Shown: positions 16,146-25,162 of the stretch, piece after piece | How positions within the stretch are numbered: position 1 is the stretch's first letter | Layout: each line of letters begins with the position of its first letter | Origin: Geothrix sp. | GTDB taxonomy: Bacteria > Acidobacteriota > Holophagae > Holophagales > Holophagaceae | Direction of reading: 5' to 3' | Length of the DNA stretch: 32,433 bases | Assembly (NCBI GenBank): GCA_031292655.1 | Contig: JARLGO010000274.1 | Location: 1 to 32,433 of the forward strand | The notes under the pieces: model-generated | The model's database searches: none | The model's input: only the letters and a program-made list of their open reading frames with translations | What the model was told of the DNA's origin: nothing | Program-made: the position numbers and the translations under genes

Positions 16146-17213
16146 ATGCCTCACCCCGACTACTACAAGATCCTGGGCGTTCCGAAATCGGCCTCGGAAG
16201 AGGAGATCAAGAAGGCCTACCGCAAGCTGGCGAGGAAGCACCATCCGGATCTCAATCCCGGAAATGCCAAGGCCGAGGCCGAGTTCAAGAAGCTGGCCGA
16301 GGCCAATGATGTGCTGTCGGATCCCGAGAAGCGGAAGAACTACGACACCTACGGCGATCCCAACGGTCCCGGGGCGCAGATTCCGCCCGACTTCCAGCAG
16401 GGGGCGGGGTTCGGCTTCGAGGATATCTTCGCGGGGTTCGGCGGCCGCCCCGTCCGCCATGGGCCCGAGCGGGGGGAGGACCTGATCCATGCGGTCCGCC
16501 TGGGATTCCGCGAAGCCTTCGAGGGCACCCGCCTGAACCTGCGCGTGAACCGGTCCGAACCCTGCCTGACCTGTCGGGGCACGGGCGAATCCAACAAGAA
16601 ACAGGAGGTCTGCCGGACCTGCCAGGGCAAGGGCAAGGTGGGGGGAGGCTCCGGCTTCCTCTCCTTCGGCCGCACCTGTCCCGACTGCGGGGGACGCGGT
16701 TCCCGGGCGCCGGCCTGCCCCGATTGCGACGGCGCGGGCCGCCATGCCCGGCAGGAGACCGTCACCATCGCCATCCCGGCGGGCGTGGAGGACGGCGCGC
16801 GCCTGCGGGTGGCCGGCAAGGGCGAGGCCGGACGAAGGGGCGGCGGGCCCGGCGACCTGTTCCTGCAGATCAGCATGGAGCCTGACGCCCGCTTCGAGCG
16901 GAAGGGCCCGAACCTCTACGTGCGCCTGCCCATCAGCTTTTCCGAGGCGGCCCTGGGGGCGAAGGTGGATGTGCCGACCCCCGGCGGGCAGCAGACCATC
17001 AAGGTGCCGCCCGGAACCCAGACCGGCGCGCGGCTGCGCCTCAAGGGCCAGGGCATGCCCATCCCCCGGAGCAGCCAGCGGGGGGATCTCATCGCCGAGG
17101 TGGTCCTCGTGACGCCCTCGATCCAGGATGAGCGCAGCAAGGAGCTGCTGCGGGAACTGGCTGAGCTGAACGATTCGGACGTGCGCAAGCAGCGGAGTGC
17201 GAACCATGGCTAA
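16146..17213 (+). CDS. dnaJ: Chaperone protein DnaJ (Hsp40)
   Basis: This is a type I Hsp40 of 355 residues. The J domain (1-70) contains the HPD triad at 33-35 in [12 protein letters not shown] Gly/Phe-rich linker follows (about 80-110, [15 protein letters not shown]). Four zinc repeats are present: [24 protein letters not shown] and CPDCDGAG. The C-terminal substrate domains contain [14 protein letters not shown] and [18 protein letters not shown]. It stimulates DnaK ATPase and delivers substrates. No ribosome site is seen in front of the ATG, which lies 32 bases after the dnaK terminator. Its end overlaps hspR by 8 bases, so the two are translationally linked. Confidence 0.96.
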   Translation: MPHPDYYKILGVPKSASEEEIKKAYRKLARKHHPDLNPGNAKAEAEFKKLAEANDVLSDPEKRKNYDTYGDPNGPGAQIPPDFQQGAGFGFEDIFAGFGGRPVRHGPERGEDLIHAVRLGFREAFEGTRLNLRVNRSEPCLTCRGTGESNKKQEVCRTCQGKGKVGGGSGFLSFGRTCPDCGGRGSRAPACPDCDGAGRHARQETVTIAIPAGVEDGARLRVAGKGEAGRRGGGPGDLFLQISMEPDARFERKGPNLYVRLPISFSEAALGAKVDVPTPGGQQTIKVPPGTQTGARLRLKGQGMPIPRSSQRGDLIAEVVLVTPSIQDERSKELLRELAELNDSDVRKQRSANHG

Positions 17214-17580
17214 AGATCCCCGCCTGGGTGCCTACATGATCGGCGTGGTGTCGATGCGCTACGGCGTGCACCCCCAGACCCTGCGCCTCTATGAGCGGGA
17301 GGGCCTGCTCACCCCGAGCCGCACGGAGGGAAAGACCCGCCTCTACAGCGACGAGGACCTGGAGCGCCTGGAGTTCATCTTGAACCTGACCCGCGACCTC
17401 GGCGTGAACCTGGCCGGTGTGGAAGTCGTGCTGAGCATGCGGGATCGCCTGAACCATCTGCAAGAGGACCTGGAGCGCCTGGCTCATGCCCTCGAGGCGG
17501 CGGGGGTCAAGGATGTGCCTCGGCCCACCTCGACCACCGGGCTGGTGAAGCTGACCCACCACGGACTGCGCAAGCGCTGA
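17206..17580 (+). CDS. hspR: HspR-like MerR family heat-shock repressor
   Basis: The 124-residue protein has a MerR-type winged helix at its N-terminus: [20 protein letters not shown], then [32 protein letters not shown] is a stretch found in HspR. A C-terminal coiled coil ([20 protein letters not shown]) follows. HspR represses chaperone operons, with DnaK acting as co-repressor in Streptomyces. The placement directly after dnaJ matches the actinobacterial dnaK-dnaJ-hspR layout. The start MAKDPR at 17206 is preferred over the track's 17197 because other HspR proteins begin close to the first strand; it overlaps dnaJ. No HAIR site (CTTGAGT-N7-ACTCAAG) is seen upstream of dnaK, so its operator here may differ. 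Confidence 0.88.
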   Translation: MAKDPRLGAYMIGVVSMRYGVHPQTLRLYEREGLLTPSRTEGKTRLYSDEDLERLEFILNLTRDLGVNLAGVEVVLSMRDRLNHLQEDLERLAHALEAAGVKDVPRPTSTTGLVKLTHHGLRKR

Positions 17581-17645
17581 ATTCTCCCGAGTTCTCCTGG
17601 GGGCCGGAATCGCTTGCTATGCTGATCCTTCCTCCTGGGTGAACT

Positions 17646-18512
17646 GTGCCCCTCCGGCATCTCGAAGAGCGCTCGCTCGACAAGTACTTCGACTCGATCC
17701 GCCATCTGCCCTTGCTGACGGCGGAGGAGGAGCGGATCAACGGGCGGCTCTGGCAGAACGACCGCAACCCCGAGGGCCTGCGCAAGCTGGTGGAGGGCAA
17801 TCTGCGCTTCGTGGTCAAGGAGGCCCGCAAGTTCGAAGGCATGGGCCTCGACCTGCTGGACCTCATCAGCGAGGGCAATCTCGGCCTCATCGAGGCGGCC
17901 AAGCGCTTCGATCCCGAGCGGCAGAACAAATTCCTCACCTACGCCTCCTGGTGGGTGCGGCAGGCCATTTTCCACGCCCTGGCCGAACACGGGAACAAGA
18001 TCCGCCTGCCCCAGAAGGTGGCGGGCCACCTGGTGCAGCTGAATCGCGTCACCCAGAAGCTCAGCCAGGCCCTGGGCCGGGCGCCCATGCTGCAGGAGAT
18101 CGCCGAGGCGGCCGGCCTGAGCATCGAGGACGTGGAGCGCTACCAGCTCCTTCAGCAGACGACCTCCACGGTCTCCACCGAGCAGGGTCTCGGGGACTCG
18201 GATCTCACCGTGGGCGACAGCCTGGAGCAGGAGGTGGAACCCTCCGCCATGCACACGCTGGACCAGGAGGCCTTCCTCGAGCAGATCGAGGTCAGCCTCG
18301 CCGCCCTGAGCGCCAAGGAACGCACCATCATCTCGCTCCACTTCGGCATCGGCGGCGAGGATCCCCTGACCCTCGAGCAGATCGGCAAGCGCTTCGACCC
18401 GCCCATCTCCCGCGAGCGGGTGCGCCAGCTGGAGGAGCGGGCCTTCGCGCGCATCCGGGAGCGCCGCCGGGAAGTGCTGGGCGGCTTCCTGCGGGGCGGG
18501 GACGGGCCATGA
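17646..18512 (+). CDS. RNA polymerase sigma factor, sigma-70 family (group 2 RpoD-like)
   Basis: The 288-residue factor lacks region 1.1. Region 1.2 is LDKYFDSIRHLPLLTAEEE. Region 2 carries EGNLGLIEAAKRFD and FLTYASWWVRQAI, the -10 reading helix. Region 3 is RLPQKVAGHLVQLNRVTQKL, and region 4 ends ERVRQLEERAFARIRERR, the -35 reading helix. The RpoH-box wording is absent, so a group 2 RpoD-like factor is more likely than RpoH, despite the heat-shock neighbourhood. The start is GTG at 17646; no ATG is available in frame near it. The stop overlaps the next gene by 4 bases (ATGA), indicating coupled translation. Confidence 0.9.
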   Translation: MPLRHLEERSLDKYFDSIRHLPLLTAEEERINGRLWQNDRNPEGLRKLVEGNLRFVVKEARKFEGMGLDLLDLISEGNLGLIEAAKRFDPERQNKFLTYASWWVRQAIFHALAEHGNKIRLPQKVAGHLVQLNRVTQKLSQALGRAPMLQEIAEAAGLSIEDVERYQLLQQTTSTVSTEQGLGDSDLTVGDSLEQEVEPSAMHTLDQEAFLEQIEVSLAALSAKERTIISLHFGIGGEDPLTLEQIGKRFDPPISRERVRQLEERAFARIRERRREVLGGFLRGGDGP

Positions 18513-19396
18513 AGGGCCGGCCCGACTGTCCCCGCTGCCAGGGCCAGGGCCTGATCTTCGACCCGGATCCGCAAAAGCCGGTGCTGGTCTGCGGATGCAC
18601 GGCGGACCTGGCCCCCGATGCCGAGACCCTGGGCCTCCCCTCGCGCTATCGCGAGGCGGACTTCACGCGGTTCTGGAAGTGGTGGAACAACGCCCAGGCC
18701 AGCGGGGTCAGCGCCCTGTTGGGCCGGCTGCCGGAGCTGGAGGATCTGCTAAGACGCCCTGTGGACGAGGTCGGGGAGCTGGAGGGCCGCGAGGACCTGA
18801 CAAAGCTGCTCCAGGCCCTGCGCAAGCGGCCGGAGCACGGCATCCGTCCCGCGGGGGCCGACGGCCTGGCCCAGTGGGCCACCGCAGGCAAGCACAAGTT
18901 CCGCCATGGCTGGGAGCTCTGGTGGATCCACGGTCCCGCCCAGAGCGGCCGCAGCACCCTGGCCGCGGCGGCCCTGCGGGCCTGGACCGAGCGCACGGGC
19001 CGGGGCGGCAGTTTCGTGTCCGTGCGGACCCTCAGCCAGGCCATCAAGGACGTCTACCACGACGTGCGAAGCTATCAGAACCAGGCCTTCCAGAGCGTCC
19101 GCGACCTCATCGAGCCCCTCCAGGAACAGCCCATCCTCGTGCTGGACGACTGGGACCGCATGGATTCGGACATCCGGGTGGCCCAGGCCCTGGCCCAGCT
19201 GCTGGATCATCGCTACAGCGAGGAGCTGCCCACCGTCCTCACGGCGTCCTGCTCCCCCGAGGCCATGGATCGGCGTGAGAACCATCCCCTCGTCCGGCTC
19301 GAGGACAGCAGCCTGTTCGAACGGCTGCGGGGCGCCGAACGGGTGGAGATGGTGCCCGCCCTGAAGCCCTGGATCGACCGGATGGAGCGATCCTAG
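18509..19396 (+). CDS. DnaC/IstB-like AAA+ ATPase with N-terminal zinc ribbon and altered Walker A
   Basis: The 295-residue protein has an N-terminal zinc-binding pair (CPRC at 7-10, CGC at 28-30), as in DnaC/DnaI-type helicase loaders. A helical linker and an AAA+ core follow. Walker A reads GPAQSGRST (142-150), with arginine at the position of the essential lysine. Walker B is ILVLDDWDRMD (D213/D214). Sensor-like TASCSPEAMD follows. The family loads replicative helicase or acts in transposition. The K-to-R change suggests weak or lost ATP hydrolysis, so it may be a binding-only or regulatory homolog. The track's ORF from 17639 is a read-through of another frame across the sigma gene. ATG 18509 overlaps the sigma stop. 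Confidence 0.8.
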   Translation: MKGRPDCPRCQGQGLIFDPDPQKPVLVCGCTADLAPDAETLGLPSRYREADFTRFWKWWNNAQASGVSALLGRLPELEDLLRRPVDEVGELEGREDLTKLLQALRKRPEHGIRPAGADGLAQWATAGKHKFRHGWELWWIHGPAQSGRSTLAAAALRAWTERTGRGGSFVSVRTLSQAIKDVYHDVRSYQNQAFQSVRDLIEPLQEQPILVLDDWDRMDSDIRVAQALAQLLDHRYSEELPTVLTASCSPEAMDRRENHPLVRLEDSSLFERLRGAERVEMVPALKPWIDRMERS

Positions 19397-19399
19397 TCG

Positions 19400-21949
19400 A
19401 TGAAAGCCCTGCTGCGCGGCCTGCTCCGTCTGCACCTCTCCCGGTCCCGGGGCCTGTGGCTGCTCGTGGCGGGCCTGACGCTCCTGCTCGGGTGGGGCGT
19501 GCTGCGGGTGGAGCGGGCCCTGGATCTCATGAGCCTGCTGCCTTCGGAACATCCGGCCGTGCGGGCGAACCTGGAGGCGGGCGTGGGTCAGCAGGAGCTG
19601 ATCTGGCTGGTGGCCGAGGGGGACGAGGCCGACCTGGAGGCGCGCAGAACCTGGGCCGAGGGCCTGGTGGACCGACTGCTGGTCGAGGGGAACCTGCCCC
19701 TCAATGGTCTGGCGGCGGAGGGCCGCCTTTCGGATCCCATCCCGGTTCCGGGACCCGGCGGGGCCAGCCCCTGGCCCGCGCTGCTTGCCGTGGGGGCCAT
19801 CGCGGAAGGGGATGCGGCCGTGACCCGCCTCACCACGGAAACCCTCTACACCCTGGCTCCCGCCTGGCTGGGGGACCGCCTGGCCCCCCTGATGGATCCC
19901 GTCTGGCTTCAGCACCGCCTCCAGGCCACCGCCCGGAACCTGGCCTCGCCGGAGCCCCTGGCGGCGGCCCTGGCGCGGCTCGATCCCCTGGGCCTGCGCG
20001 ACCTCACGCCGCAGAACGGGGAAGGCATGGCCAAGGCCCGAGAGCTGGGCCGCTCCTTCACCCTGCACATTCGCACGGGGTATTTCGAAACGAAGGATGG
20101 GCACTTCGTGCTGCTGCCCCTGGTGGCGGGATTCCCGGCCACGAAGACGAAGGCCACCACCCGCCTCCTGACCTGGCTGGGACGGGGGGCCCTGGGACCC
20201 CTGCCCGCCTCCGCGGGCCTCCGGGAGGCGGAAGCCGCCCTGGCGCCCTCCCCAGAACGCCCCTTTCCGATCCAGGTCACCGGCGCCCATGCCATCACGG
20301 CCTGGGAGTCCCATCGCCTCACCCTCGAAGTCCTCCTGAGCCTCGGCCTGAGCTTTCTCCTCATCGGCCTCGTCTACTGGCTGGGCTTCCGCACCCTGGC
20401 CGGCTACGGCTTCGTCATGGTGCCCCTGCTCATCGGCATGGTCTGGGCCCTCGGGCTCACGGGCTGGATCCTGGGCCGGGTGAACCTGATGGCCGCAGGC
20501 TTTGGCGCGGTGCTGCTGGGGGTGGGGGACGACGTGGGCATCCTCCTCTTCAGCCGCTACCGGGACGAGCGCCGGGCGGGCCGTTCCAAGCCCTGGGCCC
20601 TGCGGGCCGCCCTGCTGGGCACGGGCCCGGGCGTGGTGGCCGGGGCGCTCGCCACGGCCCTGGCCTTCCTGGCCCTGGCCTTCGCCCCCTTCCCGGGCAT
20701 CCGCGATCTGGGCCTCACCACGGGGCTGGGCCTGCTGGCCTGTCTCGCCGCCACCTTCCTGGTCCTGCCCGCGCTGCTGATCCGGCTGGACCACGGGACC
20801 GGGGCCTTCGCTCCAGGCCCTGCCCAGGCTGCCGCCCCCCGCCGGCGCTGGGCTCCCTGGGCGGCCCTCGCCCTGCTGGTCCTGGCCCTGATCGGCGCAC
20901 CCCGCACCCGCTGGGAGGAGGACCTGCGGCGCTTCCGCGCCCAGGGCAACCCCGCCCTCATCTTGCAGGAGCGCCTGACCAGGACCCTCGGGGCCAGCCT
21001 CCAGCCCCTGGCCCTCCAGATTCCGCTGGAGGACCCGGATCGGCTGCCGGCCCGGTGGAACAAGCTCAGTCCCATTTTGCGTGAGGCCGGGCTGCCGGTG
21101 CCCGACTGGGAGGTTCTCGATCCCGAGCTGCGCCACGGGCTCGGATCGGAAACCTGGCGCCGGCAGGTGCTGGAAGCCGCCGCCAAGGCGGGCCTGGACC
21201 CCGCCGGGCTGGAAGGCCCCCTGGCCGCCCTGGCCGCCGCTGCGTCGAACCCGGCCCTGCCCGTGGGCGCCCTGCAGGCGCTGTTGCCCCGGGCCTCCCA
21301 GCCGGAGGAGCACCATCCCTGGAGCCTCTGGGAGGGCCTCCGCCCAGGCCGGCCCCTTCCGTCCCTGGCCTCCACCCTGACGGTGCCCCTGCGCCTGGAT
21401 GAGGCCACCCTGCTCCGCCTCACGCCCAGGGTGGAGGCCGCCGGGGGCCGCTTCGTGGGGACCCAGCCCCTCTTCCGGGTGGTGAAGGGCATTGCCAAGG
21501 AGGCCGTCCAGGAGGCCGTCCTCCTGGCCCTGGTGGGCATCCTCGGGGTCATCGCCCTCTTCGGACGCAACCTGCGCTTCGCCTTGTATGCCCTAGTGCC
21601 CCTCCTCGCCAGTCAGGCCGGGGCCTTCGGGGCCCTCGGCTGGGGTGGCGAGCCGCTGACCTTCCTGTCCCTCATGGCCATCCCCATCGCCCTGGGGGTG
21701 AGCGTGGACACGGCCTTCAACCTGCTGCACCGGGCCCGGAGCGAGGCCGATGCGCCCCGGCGCGTGGCCCGGGTGAACGCCGTGTGCGCGGGCACCACCC
21801 TGGCCGGCTTCGGCGGCATGGTCTTCAGCGGCTACCGCGGCCTGCGGGGCCTCGGCCTGGCCTGCCTGGGCGGTGTCGCCCTGGCCCTGCTGCTCACCCA
21901 GTGGCTGCTGCCCGTGCTGCTGGAGAAGTGGCCCCTGGAGAAGAAGTGA
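19400..21949 (+). CDS. RND/MMPL family exporter (HpnN-like)
   Basis: The 849-residue protein has the RND duplication. TM1 is near the N-terminus (LWLLVAGLTLLLGWGVL), followed by a first periplasmic domain to about residue 310 and TM2-6, including LLGVGDDVGILLFSRYRDE. TM7 (PWAALALLVLALIGAP), a second periplasmic domain and TM8-12 with ALGVSVDTAFNLLHR follow. The paired GxGxD-type helices are typical of MMPL/HpnN sterol-sensing-like exporters, which use proton flux to move lipids such as hopanoids. Substrate is unknown and no hopanoid genes are in the window. Only 3 bp separate it from the DnaC-like gene. Its end overlaps the next gene by 4 bases. Confidence 0.87.
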   Translation: MKALLRGLLRLHLSRSRGLWLLVAGLTLLLGWGVLRVERALDLMSLLPSEHPAVRANLEAGVGQQELIWLVAEGDEADLEARRTWAEGLVDRLLVEGNLPLNGLAAEGRLSDPIPVPGPGGASPWPALLAVGAIAEGDAAVTRLTTETLYTLAPAWLGDRLAPLMDPVWLQHRLQATARNLASPEPLAAALARLDPLGLRDLTPQNGEGMAKARELGRSFTLHIRTGYFETKDGHFVLLPLVAGFPATKTKATTRLLTWLGRGALGPLPASAGLREAEAALAPSPERPFPIQVTGAHAITAWESHRLTLEVLLSLGLSFLLIGLVYWLGFRTLAGYGFVMVPLLIGMVWALGLTGWILGRVNLMAAGFGAVLLGVGDDVGILLFSRYRDERRAGRSKPWALRAALLGTGPGVVAGALATALAFLALAFAPFPGIRDLGLTTGLGLLACLAATFLVLPALLIRLDHGTGAFAPGPAQAAAPRRRWAPWAALALLVLALIGAPRTRWEEDLRRFRAQGNPALILQERLTRTLGASLQPLALQIPLEDPDRLPARWNKLSPILREAGLPVPDWEVLDPELRHGLGSETWRRQVLEAAAKAGLDPAGLEGPLAALAAAASNPALPVGALQALLPRASQPEEHHPWSLWEGLRPGRPLPSLASTLTVPLRLDEATLLRLTPRVEAAGGRFVGTQPLFRVVKGIAKEAVQEAVLLALVGILGVIALFGRNLRFALYALVPLLASQAGAFGALGWGGEPLTFLSLMAIPIALGVSVDTAFNLLHRARSEADAPRRVARVNAVCAGTTLAGFGGMVFSGYRGLRGLGLACLGGVALALLLTQWLLPVLLEKWPLEKK

Positions 21950-23010
21950 ATCCGTTGAACGACCTGCTGCAAGCGCGCCTGCTTCAAGGCCCCATCCCCG
22001 CCGCCGAGGTGATGGCCCTGGGCCTCTACCACCCGGAGCACGGCTACTACCGCCGCTCGACCGGGCCCTGGGGCTTCGAGGGCAAGGACTACTACACGGC
22101 CCTGGACCTGGGGCCCCTGCTGGGGCAGACCCTGGCCCTGCGGCTGGAGGCGGCCTGGGAGCGGCTGGGCCGGCCCCCGCGGTTCACGGCGCTGGAGCCC
22201 GGCGCGGGGCGCGGCTGGCTGGGCCGTGATGTGCTGAACGCCGTGTCCGGCCCCTTCGCCGAAGCCCTGGTCTACGTCCATCAGGACGACAACCCGGCCG
22301 CAAAGAAAGCCGCGCAAGCCGCCCTCATGCCTTTTCTAACGGCAAATCGCGCGCGATTCGCCACCGAGGCCGAGCCCCTGGAGCCGTTCATCGGTGCCGT
22401 GTTCAGCAACGAGCTCTTCGACGCCCTGCCCGCCCAGCCCTGGCGCTGGAACGGCGAAGGCTGGGCCCGGGAGGTGCTGACGGTCGCGGGTCCCCAGTGG
22501 CAGGAGGCGGATCCCGGCGAGGCCGGAGCCTGGTTTGCAGCTCAGAGCGACGGCCTGGAACCCGGGGACGGGAGCATCTGGTGCGAGGCCCTGCCGGGCC
22601 TGGTGCAGGACCTGGCGGGATCTCTGGAGGCGGGGCTGTTCCTGGCGGTGGACTACGGCGAATCCGCCGCCCGGCTGCTGGCCAAGGGCGCCGACCTGCG
22701 GCGCTTCAAGGCCCACAGCGTGGATGGGAAGTGGCACGAGGACCTGGGCGAGGCGGACCTGACCGCAGATGTCGATTTCACGCGGCTGGCCGCCCTTCTG
22801 GAGGAGGAGGGCCTGACCGACCTCTCCCACCTGGAGCTGAGCAAGTGGGTCCGCACCCACGCCCCCCTGGACCAGTGGGGTGCCCAGTGGTTGAGCCTGC
22901 CCACCTCCGAGCGCATGAAGCGCACCGAGAATCTCCTGCAGCTCACCCTGCCCAACATGATGGGCAGCCGGTTCCGGGTGCTGGAAGGGTGGAAGGGGAA
23001 AGCGGTCTAG
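21946..23010 (+). CDS. MidA/NDUFAF7 family SAM-dependent methyltransferase
   Basis: The 354-residue protein shows the family order. GLYHPEHGYYRRS is at the N-terminus, PRFTALEPGAGRGWLGRDVL is the SAM-binding motif, GAVFSNELFDALPA follows, then FLAVDYGE and the C-terminal LPTSERMKRTENLLQLTLPNMMGSRFRVLE. The mitochondrial homolog NDUFAF7 methylates an arginine of a complex I subunit. The bacterial role is not settled. The start is GTG at 21946, preceded by GGAGAAGAA and overlapping the RND stop (GTGA). The track's start at 21784 lies inside the RND gene. It is the last gene of this plus-strand block. Confidence 0.88.
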   Translation: MNPLNDLLQARLLQGPIPAAEVMALGLYHPEHGYYRRSTGPWGFEGKDYYTALDLGPLLGQTLALRLEAAWERLGRPPRFTALEPGAGRGWLGRDVLNAVSGPFAEALVYVHQDDNPAAKKAAQAALMPFLTANRARFATEAEPLEPFIGAVFSNELFDALPAQPWRWNGEGWAREVLTVAGPQWQEADPGEAGAWFAAQSDGLEPGDGSIWCEALPGLVQDLAGSLEAGLFLAVDYGESAARLLAKGADLRRFKAHSVDGKWHEDLGEADLTADVDFTRLAALLEEEGLTDLSHLELSKWVRTHAPLDQWGAQWLSLPTSERMKRTENLLQLTLPNMMGSRFRVLEGWKGKAV

Positions 23011-23092
23011 CCACGGATGAACACGGATTCACACGGATAGAAAAGGCGTTCTTCATCTGTGTTCATCTGTGTTCATCTGAGTTAATCCGTGG
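23011..23092. repeat. CCACGGAT-type imperfect palindromic intergenic repeat
   Basis: About three 10-bp units (CCACGGATGAA, CACGGATTCA, CACGGAT) on the left oppose three TTCATCTGTG-like units and ATCCGTGG on the right. These can fold into a long interrupted hairpin. Sequences of this type recur between genes in many bacteria. It fills the whole gap between the convergent MidA and CocE genes and may end transcription from both sides. Confidence 0.8.
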
Positions 23093-23093
23093 T

Positions 23094-25013
23094 TCATTTC
23101 TGCTTTTCTGACCACACGCCTACGCCGATGCCGCTGGGTCTCGCCGCATCGTGAAAGACGGTGTGGGTGGCCTTCCGGTAGTCCTCGGGCCGGGCCTGGT
23201 TGATGTCCATGAACACCTGGGGATTGCGGTCCATGAGGGGGAACCAGGTGCTTTGGATCTGCACCATGACGCGATGCCCCTTCTTGAAGGTGTGGAAAAT
23301 GTCGTTCATGGTCCAGGCCACGCGGGTGGGCTGGCCGGGCGTGAAGGGGGCGGGGTGTTCCAGGCTGTCCCGGAACTTGCCCCGCATCACCTCGCCGCGC
23401 ACCAGCTGCTGGTAGCCGCCCATGGGGTTGGGGTTGGGGTCCCAGATCGGGCCGCCCTCCTCGAAGTCCGGATTCTTGAAATCATCGGGATAGACATCGA
23501 TGAGCTTCACCACCCAGTCGGCGTCCGTTCCGGTGGTGGCCACGAAGAGCTCGGGGTGGAGGGGTCCGGCCAGGGTCAGGTCGTGGGCCAGCACCTCGGT
23601 CCGGAACACCAGCACGTCCGGGCGCCGCCCGGCGAAGCGCTGGTCCGCGGTCATGTACTCCCGGGGCATGCCGATGGCGACCTGCTCGATGAAGGGCACG
23701 GGCTTGGCGGGATCGGAGACGAAGGCGTCCGCCCCACCGTCCGGCGGCGGCGGCGTGAAGGAGAGGCGCCCATCGGGCTGAAGGTAGAGCGCCGAGGGCT
23801 TCGTCCCCTTTGGGGGCCAGGCATCGAGGCTGTGCCAGCGGTTGGCGCCGGTCTCGAAGACGGTGGCCTTCGCCGGGAGGGGATCCTGGGTGCCCTTCAG
23901 GTGGCGCATGAAAAAGGGGAAGAGCACCTCTCGCTGGAACCACTCCGAGGTGTCGGCCCCGAATTGCACCGGGCCCAGGTGGTCCCCCTTGGTGCGCTCC
24001 CAGCCCCCGTGGGACCAGGGGCCCATGACCAGGCAGCTGTCCGTGGCGGGGCTCTGGCGGGCGAGGGCCTGGAAGACCTGGAGGGCGCCGTAGAGGTTTT
24101 CCGCGTCGAACCACCCGCCCACGGTGAGCACGGCGGGCTTCACGTCCTTCAGCTGGGGCCGCAGGTTGCGGGCCTGCCAGAAGGCGTCGTAGGTGGGGTG
24201 GTCCAGCATCTCGTTCCAGAAGGCCACCTCCTTCGTGTACCGCCGGGTGGCGCCGGTGCTGCCCAGGCGCAGGAACCAGTCGTAGCCGTCCGAGGTGCCA
24301 TGGTCCAGGGGCGTGGGCCAGGCGCTGGTGGGTGAAGGCCGGGGCTGGCCGAAGCTCACCATGAAGTTGAAGGCGTGGGGCAGCCAGAGGGCGCCGTTGC
24401 GGTGGAAGTCGTCCCCCTGGAACCAGTCCACGATGGGCGCCTGGGGCGAGACGGCCTTGAGGGCCGGATGGCCCGACAGCATCCCCACGGCGGTGTAGAA
24501 GCCGGGGTAGCTGATGCCCCACTGGCCCACGCGGCCGTTGTGTCCGCGGACATGCTGGAGCAGCCATTCGATGGTGTCGTAGGTGTCGGTGCTCTCGTCC
24601 ACGGCGGCGCCGCTGAGGGCCCGCTGGGGCCGCATGTTCACGAACTCCCCCTCGGACATCATCCGCCCGCGGACATCCTGGTAGACGAAGATGAAGCCCT
24701 CCTCCTGGAACTGGGTGGAAGGGCCGAGCTGGGCCATGAAGGCCGTCTCCCCGTAGGGGGCCACGCTGTAGGGGGTGCGCTGCAGGAGGATGGGGTAGGC
24801 GCGGCTGGTGTCCTTCGGCGCGTAGATGGCCGTGAAGAGGCGCACCCCATCCCGCATGGGGATGAGGACCTCGCGCTTGGTGTAGCGGTCCCGGACCCGG
24901 TTGGACTCGGCGGCCGTCCCCGCCTGGGTCGGCCGGGCCTGGAGCCCCGGGGGGACCGCCAGGAGGAGGACGGCGAGGAGGGCCGAAACCCGCAGGCAAC
25001 GAGGAAAGGACAT
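23094..25013 (-). CDS. Secreted CocE/NonD family hydrolase (X-Pro dipeptidyl-peptidase S15-like)
   Basis: The 639-residue protein opens with a signal peptide (MSFPRCLRVSALLAVLLLAV...GLQA), so it is periplasmic or secreted. The alpha/beta-hydrolase domain carries the nucleophile serine in WGISYPGFYTA. VRDRYTKREVLIPMRDGVRL and YVDVRG-like VYQDVRGRMMSEG are typical of the family. A C-terminal jelly-roll domain of the X-Pro peptidase type follows. Members include cocaine esterase, glutaryl-7-ACA acylase and alpha-amino acid ester hydrolases. GISYPGFY is closest to the last group, but the substrate is not certain. ATG 25013, with CGGAG about 6 bases upstream, is chosen over the track's 25079, because it puts the signal peptide at the N-terminus. 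It is divergent from aguA by 149 bp. Confidence 0.88.
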   Translation of the reverse strand: MSFPRCLRVSALLAVLLLAVPPGLQARPTQAGTAAESNRVRDRYTKREVLIPMRDGVRLFTAIYAPKDTSRAYPILLQRTPYSVAPYGETAFMAQLGPSTQFQEEGFIFVYQDVRGRMMSEGEFVNMRPQRALSGAAVDESTDTYDTIEWLLQHVRGHNGRVGQWGISYPGFYTAVGMLSGHPALKAVSPQAPIVDWFQGDDFHRNGALWLPHAFNFMVSFGQPRPSPTSAWPTPLDHGTSDGYDWFLRLGSTGATRRYTKEVAFWNEMLDHPTYDAFWQARNLRPQLKDVKPAVLTVGGWFDAENLYGALQVFQALARQSPATDSCLVMGPWSHGGWERTKGDHLGPVQFGADTSEWFQREVLFPFFMRHLKGTQDPLPAKATVFETGANRWHSLDAWPPKGTKPSALYLQPDGRLSFTPPPPDGGADAFVSDPAKPVPFIEQVAIGMPREYMTADQRFAGRRPDVLVFRTEVLAHDLTLAGPLHPELFVATTGTDADWVVKLIDVYPDDFKNPDFEEGGPIWDPNPNPMGGYQQLVRGEVMRGKFRDSLEHPAPFTPGQPTRVAWTMNDIFHTFKKGHRVMVQIQSTWFPLMDRNPQVFMDINQARPEDYRKATHTVFHDAARPSGIGVGVWSEKQK

Positions 25014-25162
25014 GCGGGCTCCGAGAGTGGCCGTCCCAGGGTACCTCGATGGGGCGGGAGGATCTTCCTCCCCGATCATTCAATCTCCTCGACGGGGGGG
25101 CCGGCTTTTGATGAACTGGTGGGTGCGCCCCGAGCCGGGGCCCCGCCAGGAACGCCTTCGAC

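Noticed and set aside
18749-21316. Minus-strand 855-residue ORF
   Set aside because: Antisense of the DnaC-like and RND genes; Gly/Gln-rich with no motifs.
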